Below, one piece after another: positions 56,106 through 64,000 of a stretch of 64,000 bases of DNA. Every line of letters starts with the position of its first letter. Within the stretch, counting starts at the first letter, position 1. Location: assembly GCF_023375815.1 (NCBI RefSeq), contig NZ_CP067412.1:5456001-5520000 (forward strand), in the 5' to 3' direction. The translations under genes were made by a program, and so were the position numbers. This stretch comes from Pseudomonas sp. HS6 (GTDB taxonomy: Bacteria; Pseudomonadota; Gammaproteobacteria; Pseudomonadales; Pseudomonadaceae). The notes beneath the pieces are model-generated. The model saw only the letters and a list, made by a program, of their open reading frames with translations, was not told the DNA's origin and made no database searches.

Positions 56106-57377
56106 TCAGAAGCGGTAGGTTGCGCCAACACCGAAACCGTTTGCCGAGTTTTCATACTTGGAATCGTAGGTCTGACCGCGATCGTTCTCGTTGCGGATGC
56201 TGACTTTCTCTTCCTGCAGGTACGAGTAAGCAACGTCGATGGTCAGGTCTTCGGTCGGGCTCCAGCCGGCACCGATGCTGAAGATCGTACGGTCGCCGGT
56301 AGGAATGCGTGGCGAACGGTCGACGTTGTTGGTCGGCGACTGGTCGAAAGTCAGACCGGTGCGCAGTACCCATTCCTTGTTCAACTGGTAGGACGTACCG
56401 ATGGCGTAAGCCCAGGTGTCATGCCAGTTCTGTTCTTCGGTGATCTGGCCGAATTGGCCGGCCAGCGCTGGTTGTACGCCGCTGTTGTTGACGGTGATCT
56501 TTTCCAGCTGGCTCCAGCGGGTCCAGGTGGTACCGGCGTAGACGTTCCAGCGGTCGTTGATCTCCTGGGTAACCGAGAAGTCCACGGACTCAGGCGTGGT
56601 GATCTTCAGCGAAGCGTCGTACTTCTGGCTCGAGCTAAGGCCGGCCAGGGCCAGGGCGCCATAGTTGACCTTAGTGTTGCCTTCGAGCTTGTAGTCGACT
56701 TTCGAGTGGTAAGTCAGACCCAGACGAGTGGTGTCGGTCGCCTGTACCAGAACACCGATGTTGTAGCCCAGTGCAGTGTCGTCACCCTTGATCTTGACCT
56801 TGCCGTCCGGCAGGGCCTGAGTGATCGACAGGTTGGATTCCAGGGTGCCGTCGATACGGTTGATGGTCGGACCGAAGCCGATCGACACAACGTCGTTGAA
56901 CTTGTAGCTGACAGTCGGCTGGAAGGTGATGACCTGTACTTCGGATTTGCTGCCGAAGTAACGGCCGGCAAAGCCTTTTTCATAATCGGTAATCAGGCCG
57001 AAGGGTACGTAGACACCCAGGCCGAATGCCCAATGCTCGTCGATTGGCTTGACGTAGTAGCCCATAGGTACGGAGGTGAAGGGCACCATGTCGCCTTTGT
57101 TGCTGCCGCCGTTAGGGCTGGAGCTGGCGTCGCTGATATCGGTCTTGGCATCGAGGAATGCAACACCACCGGTCACTTGTTCGCGCGTGATGCGCGACAT
57201 GCCGGCAGGGTTGCCATAAACAGTGCTTGCGTCGTCGGCAGAAGAAGATCGCCCGGCGTACCCAGTCCCCATCCCGCTGATGCTGTGTTCGTTGATGGCA
57301 AAGCCAGCTGCGAAAATCTGGGTGGATGCCAAGGAAACGGCGAGGCTAAGGGTGGTTTTGAGCATTACTTTTTTCAT
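56106..57377 (-). CDS. FadL/OmpP1 family outer-membrane hydrophobe channel
   Basis: The 423-residue protein has a signal peptide (ends near FAA-23) and the FadL start GFAINEHSISGMGTGYAGRSSSADDASTVYGNPAGMSRI, where the N-terminal hatch NPAG motif is conserved. Amphipathic beta strands fill the remainder, ending in a C-terminal Phe (GATYRF), as required for barrel assembly. It imports long-chain fatty acids or other hydrophobic compounds. CAGGAG precedes the ATG. Confidence 0.94.
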   Translation of the reverse strand: MKKVMLKTTLSLAVSLASTQIFAAGFAINEHSISGMGTGYAGRSSSADDASTVYGNPAGMSRITREQVTGGVAFLDAKTDISDASSSPNGGSNKGDMVPFTSVPMGYYVKPIDEHWAFGLGVYVPFGLITDYEKGFAGRYFGSKSEVQVITFQPTVSYKFNDVVSIGFGPTINRIDGTLESNLSITQALPDGKVKIKGDDTALGYNIGVLVQATDTTRLGLTYHSKVDYKLEGNTKVNYGALALAGLSSSQKYDASLKITTPESVDFSVTQEINDRWNVYAGTTWTRWSQLEKITVNNSGVQPALAGQFGQITEEQNWHDTWAYAIGTSYQLNKEWVLRTGLTFDQSPTNNVDRSPRIPTGDRTIFSIGAGWSPTEDLTIDVAYSYLQEEKVSIRNENDRGQTYDSKYENSANGFGVGATYRF

Positions 57378-57523
57378 TATTAGAACTCCTGGTGATCACC
57401 GGGGCGAAAATTACCAACATTTTCGTCACAGCGCTATAGTCCGTATGGCTTGAGTTAGAGCGGTTTTGTAGGACAATCCGACCAGATTCGCGACCCGTTG
57501 GGCGATCTTGCGAAACTGGTGAG

Positions 57524-58006
57524 TCAGCACGCGACCTGATTCAGCGGTGAAACACAGGTCTGCCATGCACAGGTGAAGTCACGCAGACGACCCTGGGGTT
57601 GAAAGGTCTGGCGCCAGATACGCGCCATTCCCAGCAGATCCTCCGGGTCGGGGAGGGTGGGATTTTGCTCTTCGACCAGCAGCCAGGCGATGGCTGTGGC
57701 ATAACGCAGGTTGACGGTCAGTTCGAGGTGCGGACCGCTGAGAAAGGCATGCTGGCTGGCGAGGCCGCGAACCAGGCTGGCGCGCTCCGGATCGAGCGCC
57801 AGATAATGATCCCAGAGCGCCTGGTGGCGATGTTCGGCAATCCGGTACAAGCCGTGGCCGCGGCGGTCATGCAGGGCGGAACCCAGGGCGGACTGGCTGG
57901 CGGCGATGCCCAGCAGCAGGGATTCGGCGGTGGCGCAGTGGCGTCCCAGATAAATCAGCGTTGGACGGATCACATAGCGGCACAGTTCGCTGGCGGCGAT
58001 ACCCAT
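57524..58006 (-). CDS. Conserved hypothetical protein next to fadL
   Basis: The 160-residue protein is soluble and mostly helical, with His- and Arg-rich stretches (LIYLGRHCATAESLLLG, LHDRRGHGLYRIAEHRHQALWDHYLA). I do not recognise its family. It lies 150 bp upstream of fadL on the same strand, so it may be read into fadL. Its N-terminus (MGIAASELCRYVIRPTL) carries AGG seven bases upstream. Confidence 0.7.
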   Translation of the reverse strand: MGIAASELCRYVIRPTLIYLGRHCATAESLLLGIAASQSALGSALHDRRGHGLYRIAEHRHQALWDHYLALDPERASLVRGLASQHAFLSGPHLELTVNLRYATAIAWLLVEEQNPTLPDPEDLLGMARIWRQTFQPQGRLRDFTCAWQTCVSPLNQVAC

Positions 58007-58230
58007 AAAAGCCTCGGATCTTGTTATTGGGCGGCGAGGCCTGAAGGGGAGCTTGGCAGCTGTGAATCGACTCAGGCCCGCCGGAAGCGGATCACGCCGC
58101 TTGAGTTGAAGTGTAGTGTCATATTCGCGACGTAAAGGCCTGTTTTTAAAATATTTCCAGCGAGCAGTTATAACCGTTATACCGGTTGGTGCTTAATCGC
58201 GAATGACAAAAAGAGAAACATCGGGCAATA

Positions 58231-58262
58231 AAAAGCCCCGCGTTTCAAGCGGGGCTTTTGCT
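58231..58262. terminator. Terminator downstream of the 74-codon gene
   Basis: AAAAGCCCCGC and GCGGGGCTTTT form a perfect 11-bp stem with a 7-nt loop; A and T tracts lie on both sides, so it can end minus-strand transcription from 58283. Confidence 0.85.
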
Positions 58263-58282
58263 TTTGCAGCCATTGCGGCCTC

Positions 58283-58507
58283 TCAGGCGATCAATGCCTG
58301 GCGGGTGCGATCAATCACGGCCTGCAGCGGTTCGGCGCTGGAGTACTGATCAGGGTACAGACGCTCGCTATGGCGGGCGATCCCGTGTTCATTGACCACG
58401 GTGAAGCTGAAGCAGCCTTTGCGAGCGGCCATGATCAGGCAGTTCATTGGAGCAAAAGCGTTGGTTAGGGTGCGAATGGCATCCTGAGTCTGGATTTGAG
58501 TAGACAT
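58283..58507 (-). CDS. Small hypothetical protein (74 residues)
   Basis: A compact protein with a predicted helix, a beta hairpin (KGCFSFTVVNEHGIARHSERL) and a C-terminal helix (LQAVIDRTRQALIA). AGGAAC precedes the ATG by eleven bases and a terminator follows, so it is a real gene. It recalls the small Pseudomonas DUF1652 proteins in size and layout; that assignment is uncertain. Role unknown. Confidence 0.7.
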   Translation of the reverse strand: MSTQIQTQDAIRTLTNAFAPMNCLIMAARKGCFSFTVVNEHGIARHSERLYPDQYSSAEPLQAVIDRTRQALIA

Positions 58508-59460
58508 AGTTATTAGGTGTTCCTACAAATGACACGGATAAGAACCGTGCAACGTTAAAACGTTCCAGTAACGTCGACCACCATTGGTCGAACGAAGAAC
58601 CCGACTGGAACAAAGCAGCCAGTTTGAAGCGCTGATAAGTTGGCGCGCTTGGGCTGGCAGGTAGGTACTTAGGAGGGCAGGCAACACATCGAGGGCAAAG
58701 GTTCTGGGCCCGGGGTGAAGATCCTGATCAATTTGCAGGTTGGTTCGGTCAGAGTAAGTGGTCTTCGCAACACCCTTTGCTTTCGATTCAAAGGCTGTGT
58801 CGTCGCAAGATTTACCTGGAAACCATCGAGGGGTCGATCCCGCTTTGTCGGTGGAGGCTTCCCTGAGAGAAGGCTGACCGTGGGGTTTGTTCGACCGGAA
58901 TTGACTTTCAGCTTGGTACTAACGCCGCGGATACTAACGGAACGCTTCCAGGAAGGCAAACCTGTTTTTTAAAAAGTACGAGCAGACGGTGCCGAGAGCC
59001 CCGGCCCTGCCCCGATTTGGCTCACATTCCGACCGTCGGTCGTCGCACTGGGCGAGCCGGACGAGCGTAGCGCAAGGGCTTATCCCCAGCCAAGTGGCCA
59101 AAACGACCCGAAAACGCGCACCGATATAACCGCGTAACAGGTACTTGTGCACATTAGTTGCGCGGACGGTAACGACGCTGTCACATCGATCCTGACCCCG
59201 GTGGCTGCCTGTAACGAAAGTTTAAGTCAATGAAAAACATCGCTTTTTTTTACTGGTGAAAAAATCGTCAGTTTGACTGCGGGCCCCATTCCATAAGGCT
59301 TTGCGGCGAGTCAGGGGCGGTTGTCCACTGAGTTATCCACAGCTTCTGTGGATTGTCCCGAGCGCTTGCTCTAGCACGGGCGTGCCGGGTTTTTTTCGAC
59401 TTTACCTGTGCGAAAAAAAGAGTAGAGTGGCGCGCCTTCCGATCTGTCCCACAGTGCTTT
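58508..59460. other. 950-bp intergenic region with DnaA-box-like sites
   Basis: I find no convincing gene here; frames at 58669-58959 (minus) and 58715-58972 (plus) overlap, have no ribosome sites and lack family marks. Features seen are a perfect DnaA box TTATCCACA (59333-59341), a one-mismatch box TTATCCCCA (59080-59088), a partial inverted match TGTGGATTG (59347-59355), an AT-rich stretch (59225-59275) and a GCACG-GG-CGTGC hairpin followed by a T run (59373-59393). Confidence 0.55.
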
Positions 59461-59784
59461 ATGAAGTTTCGCTCAGCTCCAGATTCTGTTACTTCCCAAC
59501 CCTCTCGTGTTACCGCTCCCAAGCGATTTTCCGTGCGCGTGGCCGAATGGCTGCTGGACAGCCCGCGCCTGGGCGACAGCCAGAACGCCAAGCACCTCGC
59601 CGGCCGCCTGCTCAAACAACCGGCCCGTGAAGGCGTAGTTGTGGCGCAAAGTCGCCTTGGTCAATTGATGTGCCGTGAATGCGGCAATGCCCGGGATCGT
59701 CGAATCGGTCAGGACCTGTTGCGTCAGGCTGCCCGTGCGGGTGATCGACGTGCGCAACAGGAACTTGGCCTGATCGAAGACTGA
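59461..59784 (+). CDS. Sel1-like repeat protein (107 residues)
   Basis: The product has a basic, disordered start (MKFRSAPDSVTSQPSRVTAP) and then two helix-turn-helix units resembling Sel1 repeats: AREGVVVAQSRLGQLM and DLLRQAARAGDRRAQQELG. Such repeats mediate protein contacts. The ATG at 59461 is chosen over upstream in-frame starts; there is no strong Shine-Dalgarno sequence. It is 61 bp before rmuC. Confidence 0.75.
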   Translation: MKFRSAPDSVTSQPSRVTAPKRFSVRVAEWLLDSPRLGDSQNAKHLAGRLLKQPAREGVVVAQSRLGQLMCRECGNARDRRIGQDLLRQAARAGDRRAQQELGLIED

Positions 59785-59845
59785 GCTGTCCAAGACCTGA
59801 CGCCTTGGTTAACCTTCAGGCTTTATCGGATTGGCGGGAATGACT

Positions 59846-61324
59846 ATGGCGATGGACTTGACCAGCCTCTTGCTCGGTTTGGCAGGCGCGGCTTTGCCAC
59901 TGCTGGCGCTGGCCTGGCAACTGCAGCGCCGGGCCAGTCATGGCGAGTCTGAAGTTGCATTGCTCGAAGAGCGACTGGCCACGGCGCAAATGGCCCAGGA
60001 CGGCCTCAACGCCCAGCTAGAAGCCTGTCGCGACGAAGTCGCCGACCTTGGTCAGGCCAATGCCTCGAAACAAGCGGACCTTGCGGCCGTGCGCCGGGAA
60101 GTCGAGCTGTTGCAGATCGAACGCGACGACGCCCGTGACGCCGCCCATGCCTGGAACCTGGAGCGCGCCAACAAGGAAGCCGAGCTGCGACGCCTGGACG
60201 CTCAGGCGGCTTCATTGAGTGCCGAGTTGCGCGAGCAGCAGGAAAGCCATCAGCAGCGCCTCGATGACCTGCAAGGTTCCCGTGACGAGTTGCGCGCCCA
60301 GTTCGCCGAACTGGCCGGCAAGATCTTCGACGAGCGTGAACAGCGCTTTGCCGAAACCAGTCAGCAGCGCCTCGGGCAGTTGCTTGATCCTTTGAAAGAA
60401 CGCATCCAGTCCTTCGAAAAGCGTGTCGAGGAAAGCTATCAGGCAGAAGCCCGCGAGCGCTTCTCGCTGGCCAAGGAGCTTGAGCGCCTGCAGCAACTGA
60501 ACCTGCGCCTGAGCGATGAAGCGACCAACCTGACTCGCGCCCTGAAAGGCCAGAAGACTCAGGGCAACTGGGGCGAACTGATCCTTGAGCGAGTGCTGGA
60601 ACATGCCGGGTTGGAGAAGGGCCGCGAGTACCAGACCCAGGTCAACCTCAAGGGCCCGGATGGCGAGCGCTTCCAGCCGGACGTGATCATTTACCTGCCG
60701 GGCGACAAGCAAGTGGTGGTCGACTCCAAGGTCAGCCTCACGGCGTACCAGCAATATGTAGCGGCCGACGACGATGCCATTGGCCAGATCGCCATGAAGC
60801 AGCACGTGCTGTCGCTGCGCAGTCATGTCAAAGGCTTGGCCGGTAAGGACTACAAGCGACTGGAAGGGTTGCACAGCCTCGATTTCGTCTTGCTGTTCGT
60901 ACCCATCGAGGCGGCGTTTTCCGCGGCGCTGCAAGCCGAGCCGACGTTGTTCCAGGAAGCTTTCGATCGCAACATCGTGATCGTCAGCCCGACCACGCTG
61001 CTCGCCACCCTGCGAGTCATCGACAGCCTGTGGAAGCAGGAGCGCCAGAGCCAGAACGCCCGGGAAATCGCCGAGCGTGCCGGATGGCTGTACGACAAGT
61101 TCGTGTTGTTCATTCAGGATCTGGATGAAGTCGGCAATCGTCTGCAGCAACTGGACAAAGCCTACAGCGCAGCGCGAAACAAGCTGACAGAAGGGCGCGG
61201 CAACCTTGTCAGCCGCAGCGAACAGCTGAAATTGCTCGGCGCACGGGCCAGCAAGAGCCTGCCGGCAGATCTGCTGGAGCGCGCGATGACCGATGCCGAC
61301 GGCTTGGTCGAATTACCCGAATAA
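59846..61324 (+). CDS. rmuC: DNA recombination protein RmuC
   Basis: The 492-residue protein has an N-terminal membrane anchor (about 5-22), a long coiled coil (about 30-190), and the RmuC domain with TQGNWGELILERVLEHAGLEKGREY, DVIIYLPGDKQVVVDSKVSL and LLFVPIEAAFSAAL. RmuC homologues limit inversions at short repeats. Of the ATGs at 59840, 59846 and 59852, the second is best placed after GGGA. The Asp and Lys in VVVDSKVSL fit the PD-(D/E)XK-type nuclease core. Confidence 0.93.
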   Translation: MAMDLTSLLLGLAGAALPLLALAWQLQRRASHGESEVALLEERLATAQMAQDGLNAQLEACRDEVADLGQANASKQADLAAVRREVELLQIERDDARDAAHAWNLERANKEAELRRLDAQAASLSAELREQQESHQQRLDDLQGSRDELRAQFAELAGKIFDEREQRFAETSQQRLGQLLDPLKERIQSFEKRVEESYQAEARERFSLAKELERLQQLNLRLSDEATNLTRALKGQKTQGNWGELILERVLEHAGLEKGREYQTQVNLKGPDGERFQPDVIIYLPGDKQVVVDSKVSLTAYQQYVAADDDAIGQIAMKQHVLSLRSHVKGLAGKDYKRLEGLHSLDFVLLFVPIEAAFSAALQAEPTLFQEAFDRNIVIVSPTTLLATLRVIDSLWKQERQSQNAREIAERAGWLYDKFVLFIQDLDEVGNRLQQLDKAYSAARNKLTEGRGNLVSRSEQLKLLGARASKSLPADLLERAMTDADGLVELPE

Positions 61325-61352
61325 GCCGCGGCGCCAAAGCGGCGCTCTTATA

Positions 61353-61385
61353 GAGGCGCTTTTAGAGAGGCGCTTTTAGAGAGGC
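61353..61385. repeat. 14-bp tandem repeat at the sensor-kinase stop
   Basis: GAGGCGCTTTTAGA occurs at 61353-61366 and 61367-61380, followed by a partial third copy GAGGC. The minus-strand TAA of the kinase gene lies in the second copy. Confidence 0.85.
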
Positions 61386-64000
61386 AAATAGCGACTCAAC
61401 AACGCCCGCAACGCCGCCGGTTTTACCGGTTTGGCCAGATAATCCAGCCCCGCCGCATGCACTTTGGCCACGGTTTCCGGATGCCCATCGGCGCTGATCA
61501 CCACGCCGGGTACTGGCTCGCCCAGGCTCGTACGCAACCAGGCCATCAGATCGGTGCCGGTCTCGCCGTGGTCGAGATGGAAATCCACCAGTGCCAGTTG
61601 CGGCCGCACGCCATCGTTGAGCAGCGCCGCGCATTCTTCGCGGTTGCGCGCCGTCCACACCTGACAACCCCAACGTGTGAGCAGGCTGTTCATGCCGATC
61701 AGGATGCTGTCTTCGTTGTCGATGCACAGCACCTGCGCGCCGCTGTGCAATTTGCCGTTGAGTTCGACCGCCGCGCTCGGCTGGGCGATCTGCGTCCGTG
61801 CCAGCGGCACCCGCACACTGAACACGCTGCCGCGCCCTGGCCATGAACGCACGCGCAAGGTATGCCCGAGCACCCGGCACAAGCCATCGGCAATCGCCAG
61901 GCCCAGGCCCAGGCCTTTCTCGGCGCGGGTCTGGTGGCTGTCGAGGCGTTTGAATTCTTCGAAAATCACCTGCTGCTTGTCTTCCGGAATCCCCGGCCCA
62001 CGATCCCAGACCTCCAGGCAAATCTCGCCCTGTCGCCGACGCACGCCCAGCAACACCGGGCCTTTGGCGTAGCGGAAGGCGTTGGTGAGGAAATTCTGCA
62101 GAATCCGCCGCAGCAATTTGATGTCGCTGTCGATGCGCAAATGACTGCCGCGCACCCGGAAGTTCAGGCCTTGCTCCTGAGCCAGTGCCTTGAATTCCGC
62201 ACCGAGAATGTCGAACATTTCATTGACCGCGAACGACTTGCGATCCGGGTTGATCTTGCCGTTTTCCAGGCGGGAGATGTCCAGCAGGTCGCTGATCAGG
62301 TCTTCGGCCGAACGCAGCGAACTGTCGAGATGCTGCACCAGTTTCTGCGCCTCGCTACTCAAGCCGTCGTCCTGGTGGGAGAGGGCGGCGGAGAACAGCC
62401 GCGCCGCGTTCAGGGGTTGCATCAAGTCGTGGCTGACCGCTGCAAGGAAGCGGGTTTTCGACTGGTTGGCCGCCTCGGCATTGCCCTTGGCTTCCGTCAG
62501 CGCGACGTTGAGTTGCGACAGTTCCTGAGTCCGTTCGCTGACCCGTTGTTCCAGCCCTTCGTTGGCCTCGGTCAGCGCCTGCTCGGCCTCGCGGAACGCG
62601 GTGATGTCAGTGAAACTCATGACGAAACCGCCACCGGGCATCGGGTTGCCGATCAGTTCGATCACCCGGCCGTTGGGGAACAGACGTTCGGAGGTGTGGG
62701 CGCGGCCCTGACGCATCCAGTGCAGGCGGCGGGCGACGTGGACTTCCGCTTCGCCGGGGCCGCACAAGCCGCGTTCGGCGTTGTAGCGAATGATGTCGGC
62801 AATCGGCCGGCCGACGCTGATCAATCCGTCCGGGTAGTTAAATAGCTCCAGGTAGCGCCGGTTCCAGGCCACCAGTTTCAGCGACTGGTCGACCACGCTT
62901 ATGCCCTGGGTGATGTTTTCGATGGCGCCTTGCAGCAGCGCGCGGTTGAACTGCAACACTTCCGAGGCTTCGTCGGCGATCCGGACGACGTCCTCCAGCT
63001 GCATTTCCCGACCTTCAATGGCGGCTTTTACGACAGCCCGCGTCGAAGAAGCGCCGAGGACACCCGCCAGCAAGCGCTCGGTGTGGGCGATCCATTCGCC
63101 GTCGGCGTTCTGGTTCGGGTTGAAGCCTTTGCCCTGGCGATAGGCGAAGCGGATGAAGCTCTGCCGCGCACGTTCTTCACCGACAAATCGCGCGGCCAGT
63201 TGCAGCAAGTCGTCAATTTGCACTGCCAGCATCGAGCGTGCGCTGGGCCGGGCACTGATTTCCTGACCGATGAAACGCCCGGCCTGCCAGTGTTCCGACA
63301 CCCGGGTGCGCGACAACACCGAGACCCAGGCGAACAACGTGAAGTTACCCGCCAGCGACAGCACCACGCCTTGGGTCAGCGGGGTGATCGGCAGGTTGAG
63401 CGGATTGCTGTGCAGCCAGGCCAGGCCGGGGAACGTGTCCAGCGACCAACCGAGGCTGCGGGCGGCAATCGGCAGAATCAGGGTGTAAAACCACAGGAAG
63501 GTGCCCGTGGCGAGGCCGGCGAACACGCCGCGGCGGTTGGCCTGTTTCCAGTACAGCGCGCCGAGCATCGCCGGCGCCAGTTGGGTAACGGCGGCGAAAG
63601 CGATCTGGCCGATGGTCGCCAGGCTCGCGGTGGAGCCGAGCAGGCGATAGCTGACGTAAGCCAGCAACAGAATGACCACGATGCTGACCCGGCGTACCGA
63701 GAGCATCCACTGCCGGAACACTTCGAACGGCCGCTCGGCATTGTTGCGTCGCAACAGCCACGGCAACAGCATGTCGTTGGACACCATGGTCGACAAAGCC
63801 ACGCTCGCCACGATCACCATGCCGGTGGCCGCCGACGCACCACCAATGAATGCCAGCATCGCCAGCGCCGGGTGGGCCTGGGCCAGTGGCAGGCTGATGA
63901 CGAAAGAATCCGGGAGGACGGAGCTGGGCAGCATCATCTGACCAGCCAGGGCGATCGGGACTACAAACAGCGCTGCCAATGCGAGGTAGGCCGGGAACAC
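61376..64000 (-). CDS. Hybrid sensor kinase with SLC5-like transporter domain (MxtR/CrbS type), truncated
   Basis: 874 residues are visible; the start lies beyond the right edge. Order from the edge: part of an SLC5/sodium-solute-symporter domain (about 1-240), a STAC-like segment (DDLLQLAARFVGEERA to LLAGVLGASSTRAVV), PAS (ENITQGISVVDQSLKLVAWN), coiled coil, HisKA with VSHDLMQPLN, HATPase with NFLTNAFRYA and GPGIPED, and a C-terminal receiver with phospho-Asp in LALVDFHLD. This architecture matches MxtR/CrbS kinases, which control acetate use with a LuxR-type partner; CbrA is similar but lacks a receiver. The partner is not in the window. Confidence 0.85.
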   Translation of the reverse strand: MFPAYLALAALFVVPIALAGQMMLPSSVLPDSFVISLPLAQAHPALAMLAFIGGASAATGMVIVASVALSTMVSNDMLLPWLLRRNNAERPFEVFRQWMLSVRRVSIVVILLLAYVSYRLLGSTASLATIGQIAFAAVTQLAPAMLGALYWKQANRRGVFAGLATGTFLWFYTLILPIAARSLGWSLDTFPGLAWLHSNPLNLPITPLTQGVVLSLAGNFTLFAWVSVLSRTRVSEHWQAGRFIGQEISARPSARSMLAVQIDDLLQLAARFVGEERARQSFIRFAYRQGKGFNPNQNADGEWIAHTERLLAGVLGASSTRAVVKAAIEGREMQLEDVVRIADEASEVLQFNRALLQGAIENITQGISVVDQSLKLVAWNRRYLELFNYPDGLISVGRPIADIIRYNAERGLCGPGEAEVHVARRLHWMRQGRAHTSERLFPNGRVIELIGNPMPGGGFVMSFTDITAFREAEQALTEANEGLEQRVSERTQELSQLNVALTEAKGNAEAANQSKTRFLAAVSHDLMQPLNAARLFSAALSHQDDGLSSEAQKLVQHLDSSLRSAEDLISDLLDISRLENGKINPDRKSFAVNEMFDILGAEFKALAQEQGLNFRVRGSHLRIDSDIKLLRRILQNFLTNAFRYAKGPVLLGVRRRQGEICLEVWDRGPGIPEDKQQVIFEEFKRLDSHQTRAEKGLGLGLAIADGLCRVLGHTLRVRSWPGRGSVFSVRVPLARTQIAQPSAAVELNGKLHSGAQVLCIDNEDSILIGMNSLLTRWGCQVWTARNREECAALLNDGVRPQLALVDFHLDHGETGTDLMAWLRTSLGEPVPGVVISADGHPETVAKVHAAGLDYLAKPVKPAALRALLSRYLPL

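Noticed and set aside
58669..58972. Overlapping frames of 96 (minus) and 85 (plus) codons in the 58.5-59.5 kb gap
   Set aside because: No ribosome site, no domain, and atypical composition; best left as non-coding.

Overview
The window reads as chromosome of a fluorescent-group Pseudomonas (gammaproteobacteria). The basis is the gene order gltA <- -> sdhCDAB-sucAB-lpd-sucCD, the block cobO-cobB-bluB-cobD-cobC-cobQ-cobU-cobT-(phosphatase)-cobS, a betaine-binding protein next to yjcH-actP, GC-rich codon use throughout, and several paired REP elements of the GTGGGAGC..GCTTGC..GCGA type. It is mostly core genome. I see no prophage, integrase, transposase, CRISPR array, defence island, rRNA or tRNA.

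Layout. 0-6.6 kb: 3' end of an RND outer-membrane channel, a DUF808 membrane protein, an MlaA-like protein overlapping an alpha/beta hydrolase, a small membrane protein and a GH17 glucan enzyme. 6.8-10 kb: a quaternary-amine binding protein (BetX-like) and the acetate uptake pair yjcH-actP, with candidate Crc/Hfq CA motifs over the yjcH start. 10-10.7 kb: a large imperfect palindrome of intergenic repeat DNA. 10.8-23.9 kb: the TCA cycle cluster, with gltA and sdhC firing from divergent sigma70 promoters and sucCD ending in a strong terminator. 24-32.6 kb: brnQ, two membrane proteins (DUF599, MAPEG), a small lipoprotein, two hotdog thioesterases, htpG, a dienelactone hydrolase, a pirin and an OsmC protein. 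33-42.1 kb: a chemoreceptor, the purM-purN-DUF3108 operon, a DUF2066 protein, an AI-2E-family permease, hda and two NlpC/P60 lipoproteins. 42.2-44.2 kb: a sorbosone-dehydrogenase-like lipoprotein and an unknown gene. 44.3-53.6 kb: a cobalamin riboswitch followed by ten tightly coupled late B12 genes. 53.6-58.5 kb: an autoregulated MarR/MFS unit with a hidden 41-codon gene, a secreted glutathione peroxidase, a FadL porin and two uncharacterised genes. 58.5-64 kb: a 950-bp non-coding stretch with DnaA-box-like sequences, a Sel1-like protein, rmuC and a truncated SLC5-STAC-PAS-kinase-receiver sensor.

How the parts fit. Acetate imported by ActP enters the TCA cluster as acetyl-CoA through GltA. 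The sensor at the right edge has the architecture of the MxtR/CrbS kinases known to control acetate genes, so window-edge genes may be functionally linked. The cob block activates cobyrinate, adenylates it, builds the aminopropanol and dimethylbenzimidazole arms and joins them; corrin-ring genes must lie elsewhere. The points most worth a second look are: the MarR operator palindrome that sits on both -10 boxes of its divisional unit with a probably leaderless marR message; a REP element that encodes the last residues of CobQ; the intergenic palindromes at 10.05-10.70 kb and 31.07-31.25 kb; and the silent 58.5-59.5 kb region.
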